DNA of 22,978 nt. Source: Gnetum montanum (lineage: Eukaryota; Streptophyta; Gnetopsida; Gnetales; Gnetaceae). The notes beneath the pieces were generated by a model that saw nothing but the letters and a program-made list of their open reading frames with translations, did not search any database and was not told where the DNA came from. Every line of letters starts with the position of its first letter. The first letter of the stretch is position 1. The position numbers and the translations under genes were made by a program. Below are positions 21,480-22,978 of this stretch, piece after piece. The stretch covers positions 330,041-353,018 of the forward strand of contig MNCI01008863.1 of NCBI GenBank assembly GCA_015680685.1, written 5' to 3'.

Positions 21480-22400
21480 ATTAAAATAAACTAAATTTAT
21501 CTCTTCCAAAATACACACTTAGAAGCATGTGCATACACTATTCTTAAATTCTCATTATGTTTCTCATCATGCTTAGAGTAAACTAAAATGTCATCAATGA
21601 AAATGGTGAAAAATTGATCTAAGTAAGGATGTAATACACTATTCATGAAATGCATTAAAACTATTGATGCATTACTAACTCCAAAGTACATAACTAAGAA
21701 CTCATAATACTCATAACATGTCCTAAAAGCTATCTTATGCATATCCTCCTCTCACATCCTAACTTGATAATAATCAAAATTAAATTCAATCTTAGAGAAC
21801 ACATTAGCTTCTCTTAGTTGATAAAAAAAATCATTAATTCTAGGTAGAAGGTTCTAGCTCCTAATTATCACTTGATTGAATTATCTATAATCAATACAAA
21901 GCCTTCAACTGTAATCCTTATTCTTCACAAAGAGCACTAGTGCATCCTATGGTAAAACACTTGGTTGAATCATATCTTTACCTAATAGCTTTTAAATCTT
22001 TATCTTAAGTTCTACCAGCTTCATGGGAGACATCTATGAGGTGCCTTGGAAATTGGTTGAGTTCTAGGCTTGAGTGTAATCTCAAACTTAATATCTCTAT
22101 GAGGATGTACTTTAGAAAATACTTTCTTAAATATATCTAATAACTCTTGAACTATTAGAATATGATCTATCTCATGATTAGTCCCTTCATATATTGAGAT
22201 CATGAAACAACTATAATCTTACTTAAACAATTATTGAAACTTCTTAGTTGTTACCATATTAAGATTAATTTGTCTCTTATTTATTTGGATTGTAACTTCC
22301 TTTTCACTTAGAGATATAAGGATGAGAGACTTTTTCCTACAATTCAAACATCCTTCATACTTAGCCAATAAGTTCATTTGAAGAATCACATCATAGTATC
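21480..22400 (-). pseudogene. Gypsy protease end and reverse transcriptase (broken)
   Basis: From 22400 downward on the minus strand: YYDVILQMNLLAKYEG (the protease C-terminal D-V-I-L-G-M pattern, with the usual Gly read as Gln), then VQELLDIFKKVFSKVHPHRD and PISKAPHR (RT start). Next come RLCIDYR, EEDMHKIAFRT and YEFLVMYFG, then VSNAS and FIDDILVYS with the FIDD box at 21590-21601. It ends near KCVFWKR at the LARD LTR. Several stops break it. The last 190 bp repeat the RT segment also found at about 17257-17474, but here a 27-bp in-frame deletion follows NLRIV. Confidence 0.85.
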
Positions 22401-22421
22401 TGATGAGACGCGATTCGGACA

Positions 22422-22453
22422 GGCTGCGATATCGCGTACGCGATATCGCAGCC
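22422..22453. repeat. 32-bp perfect palindrome in the LTR upstream region
   Basis: Two GCGATATCGC units (22426-22435 and 22440-22449) flank a central GTAC, and the symmetry extends four bases on each side. Each unit is itself a palindrome. A third perfect unit is at 22457-22466, and two imperfect ones are at 22478-22485 and 22491-22500. All lie within 100 bp upstream of the TATA box at 22517, so a protein-binding or DNA-structure role is plausible but unproven. Confidence 0.9.
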
Positions 22454-22516
22454 GACGCGATATCGCGTCCTTTCCTACGATATCGTGTACGCAATATCGC
22501 AGTCCCCTGCCATGTC

Positions 22517-22524
22517 TATAAATA
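22517..22524 (+). promoter_or_regulatory. LTR TATA box (third element)
   Basis: TATAAATA followed by AGAGGCGG, the same box and downstream bases as in the LTR at 15145. It lies 17 bp after the last palindromic unit and exactly 176 bp before AATAAA at 22693-22698. Confidence 0.8.
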
Positions 22525-22978
22525 AGAGGCGGCTCTCCCTTGTTTGGGGATCCCAGTTTTAGAGTAGCGAAGCTCTGGCAGTTTGATCCCTCCAAAGTTA
22601 GAATTTTTCCCGTGTCTACCCGCAGTGTGGTGAATGTAATTGTACGGTGTCTTTATTCGAGTGTGCCGTACTTGGACACGTACATGATCGGCAATAAAGA
22701 TCAAGATTACTTCATCATTGCAGCATTCACTTAGTTTATTTATTTGTTATTTATTTAATGTTATTTATTGCTTTCATAGCACAGTGTGATTACAACTTAA
22801 CTATGAGCATCTACGGGTGTGTACGGCTAGTTAAGGAATCGGTTACTCATCGCGATTAGTTTCTCACCCTTAAACTCCTAGAAGCGGAACGAGTACGACT
22901 TGATTACGAGCATTTAAGTGTGACTGCTTGGTAGCCCAGTGGTGTAGCTAGGGGGATCTACGCTTGGTAACCCAGTGG

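Larger units (their letters stand above)
9027..22400 (-). mobile_element. Degenerate Ty3/gypsy (chromovirus-like) retrotransposon, split by later insertions
   Basis: Read from right to left on the minus strand, the pieces follow gypsy order: protease end, reverse transcriptase, RNase H, zinc-binding integrase region, integrase core, integrase C-terminus and a chromodomain-like tail. Integrase after RNase H defines Ty3/gypsy rather than Ty1/copia. Many stops and frameshifts show it is dead. Insertions occupy 9765-15949 and 17475-21479, and a third starts at 22401. The RT segment is present twice, flanking the middle insertion, so the left part (up to 17474) and the right part (from 21480) may come from two different gypsy copies. 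Confidence 0.85.
22401..22978 (+). repeat. Partial LTR of a third element, related to the TR-GAG LTRs (runs off the window)
   Basis: It begins TGATGAG, like the LTRs at 9770 and 15145, and breaks the gypsy protease segment at 22400. It carries five GATATC-type palindromic units (22426-22500), TATAAATAAGAGGCGG at 22517, AATAAA at 22693 and two TTGGTA(A/G)CCCAGT motifs (22928 and 22964). Much of the sequence between is diverged from the other LTRs, so it is a different family or an old branch. The end, primer site and coding part lie beyond the window, so it could also be a solo LTR. Confidence 0.85.

Noticed and set aside
22231-22494. Minus-strand reading frame of 87 codons
   Set aside because: Its first 30 or so codons are antisense LTR (GATATC array), and only the part from YYDVIL is real gypsy protease remnant.
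22426-22500. GATATC units considered as a CRISPR array
   Set aside because: Units are palindromic, 10 bp, with 4-12 bp gaps, and lie within a plant LTR; no spacer structure.
22540-22734. Plus-strand frame in the right-hand LTR, with two antisense frames nearby
   Set aside because: Lies in the R/U5-like part of an LTR between TATA and beyond AATAAA; no protein-like pattern.

Overview
The window is plant nuclear DNA. It holds a spliced eukaryotic gene with short GT-AG introns, whose product matches a plant-type RNA polymerase II CTD phosphatase (CPL3 family). Downstream is AT-rich intergenic DNA built from nested plant LTR retrotransposons. The species cannot be named from the sequence. The dense nesting of old elements suggests a large, repeat-rich genome.

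Layout. Positions 58-4519 (+) hold the last 11 exons of the CPL3-like gene, with the 5' end outside the window. They encode about 1,132 residues: a long low-complexity N-terminal region, an intact FCP1/SCP-type catalytic domain (DLDHT and IDDS motifs) and a C-terminal BRCT domain. From 4520 to about 6700 I see 3' flank and intergenic sequence with no recognisable gene. From about 6700 to 9027 lies very AT-rich sequence, part of which is probably the 3' LTR of the next element.

From 9027 to 22400 runs a dead Ty3/gypsy polyprotein on the minus strand, read right to left as protease, reverse transcriptase, RNase H, integrase and chromodomain-like tail. Other elements break it at three places. 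(1) At 9765-15949 (+) sits a complete non-autonomous element. It has 788 and 800 bp LTRs, TGATGAG/CTCATCA ends, an exact ATAGG target duplication, a decayed tRNA-Asp-like primer site and a broken gag. I see no pol, so it is a TR-GAG-like element. (2) At 17475-21479 (-) sits a second non-autonomous element with an initiator-Met-like primer site. It carries a broken reading frame of roughly 600 codons that I cannot assign, and its two LTRs are only about 80-85% alike. The gypsy RT segment is present on both sides of it, so this junction is composite rather than a simple insertion. (3) At 22401 another LTR begins, related to those of element 1, and runs off the window.

The CPL3-like gene is the only apparently functional gene here. 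The rest is layered transposon history. Most notable are the palindromic GATATC arrays in the LTRs, which vary in copy number; the TATA-to-AATAAA distance of exactly 176 bp in three LTRs of two families; and the unassigned frame in element 2.
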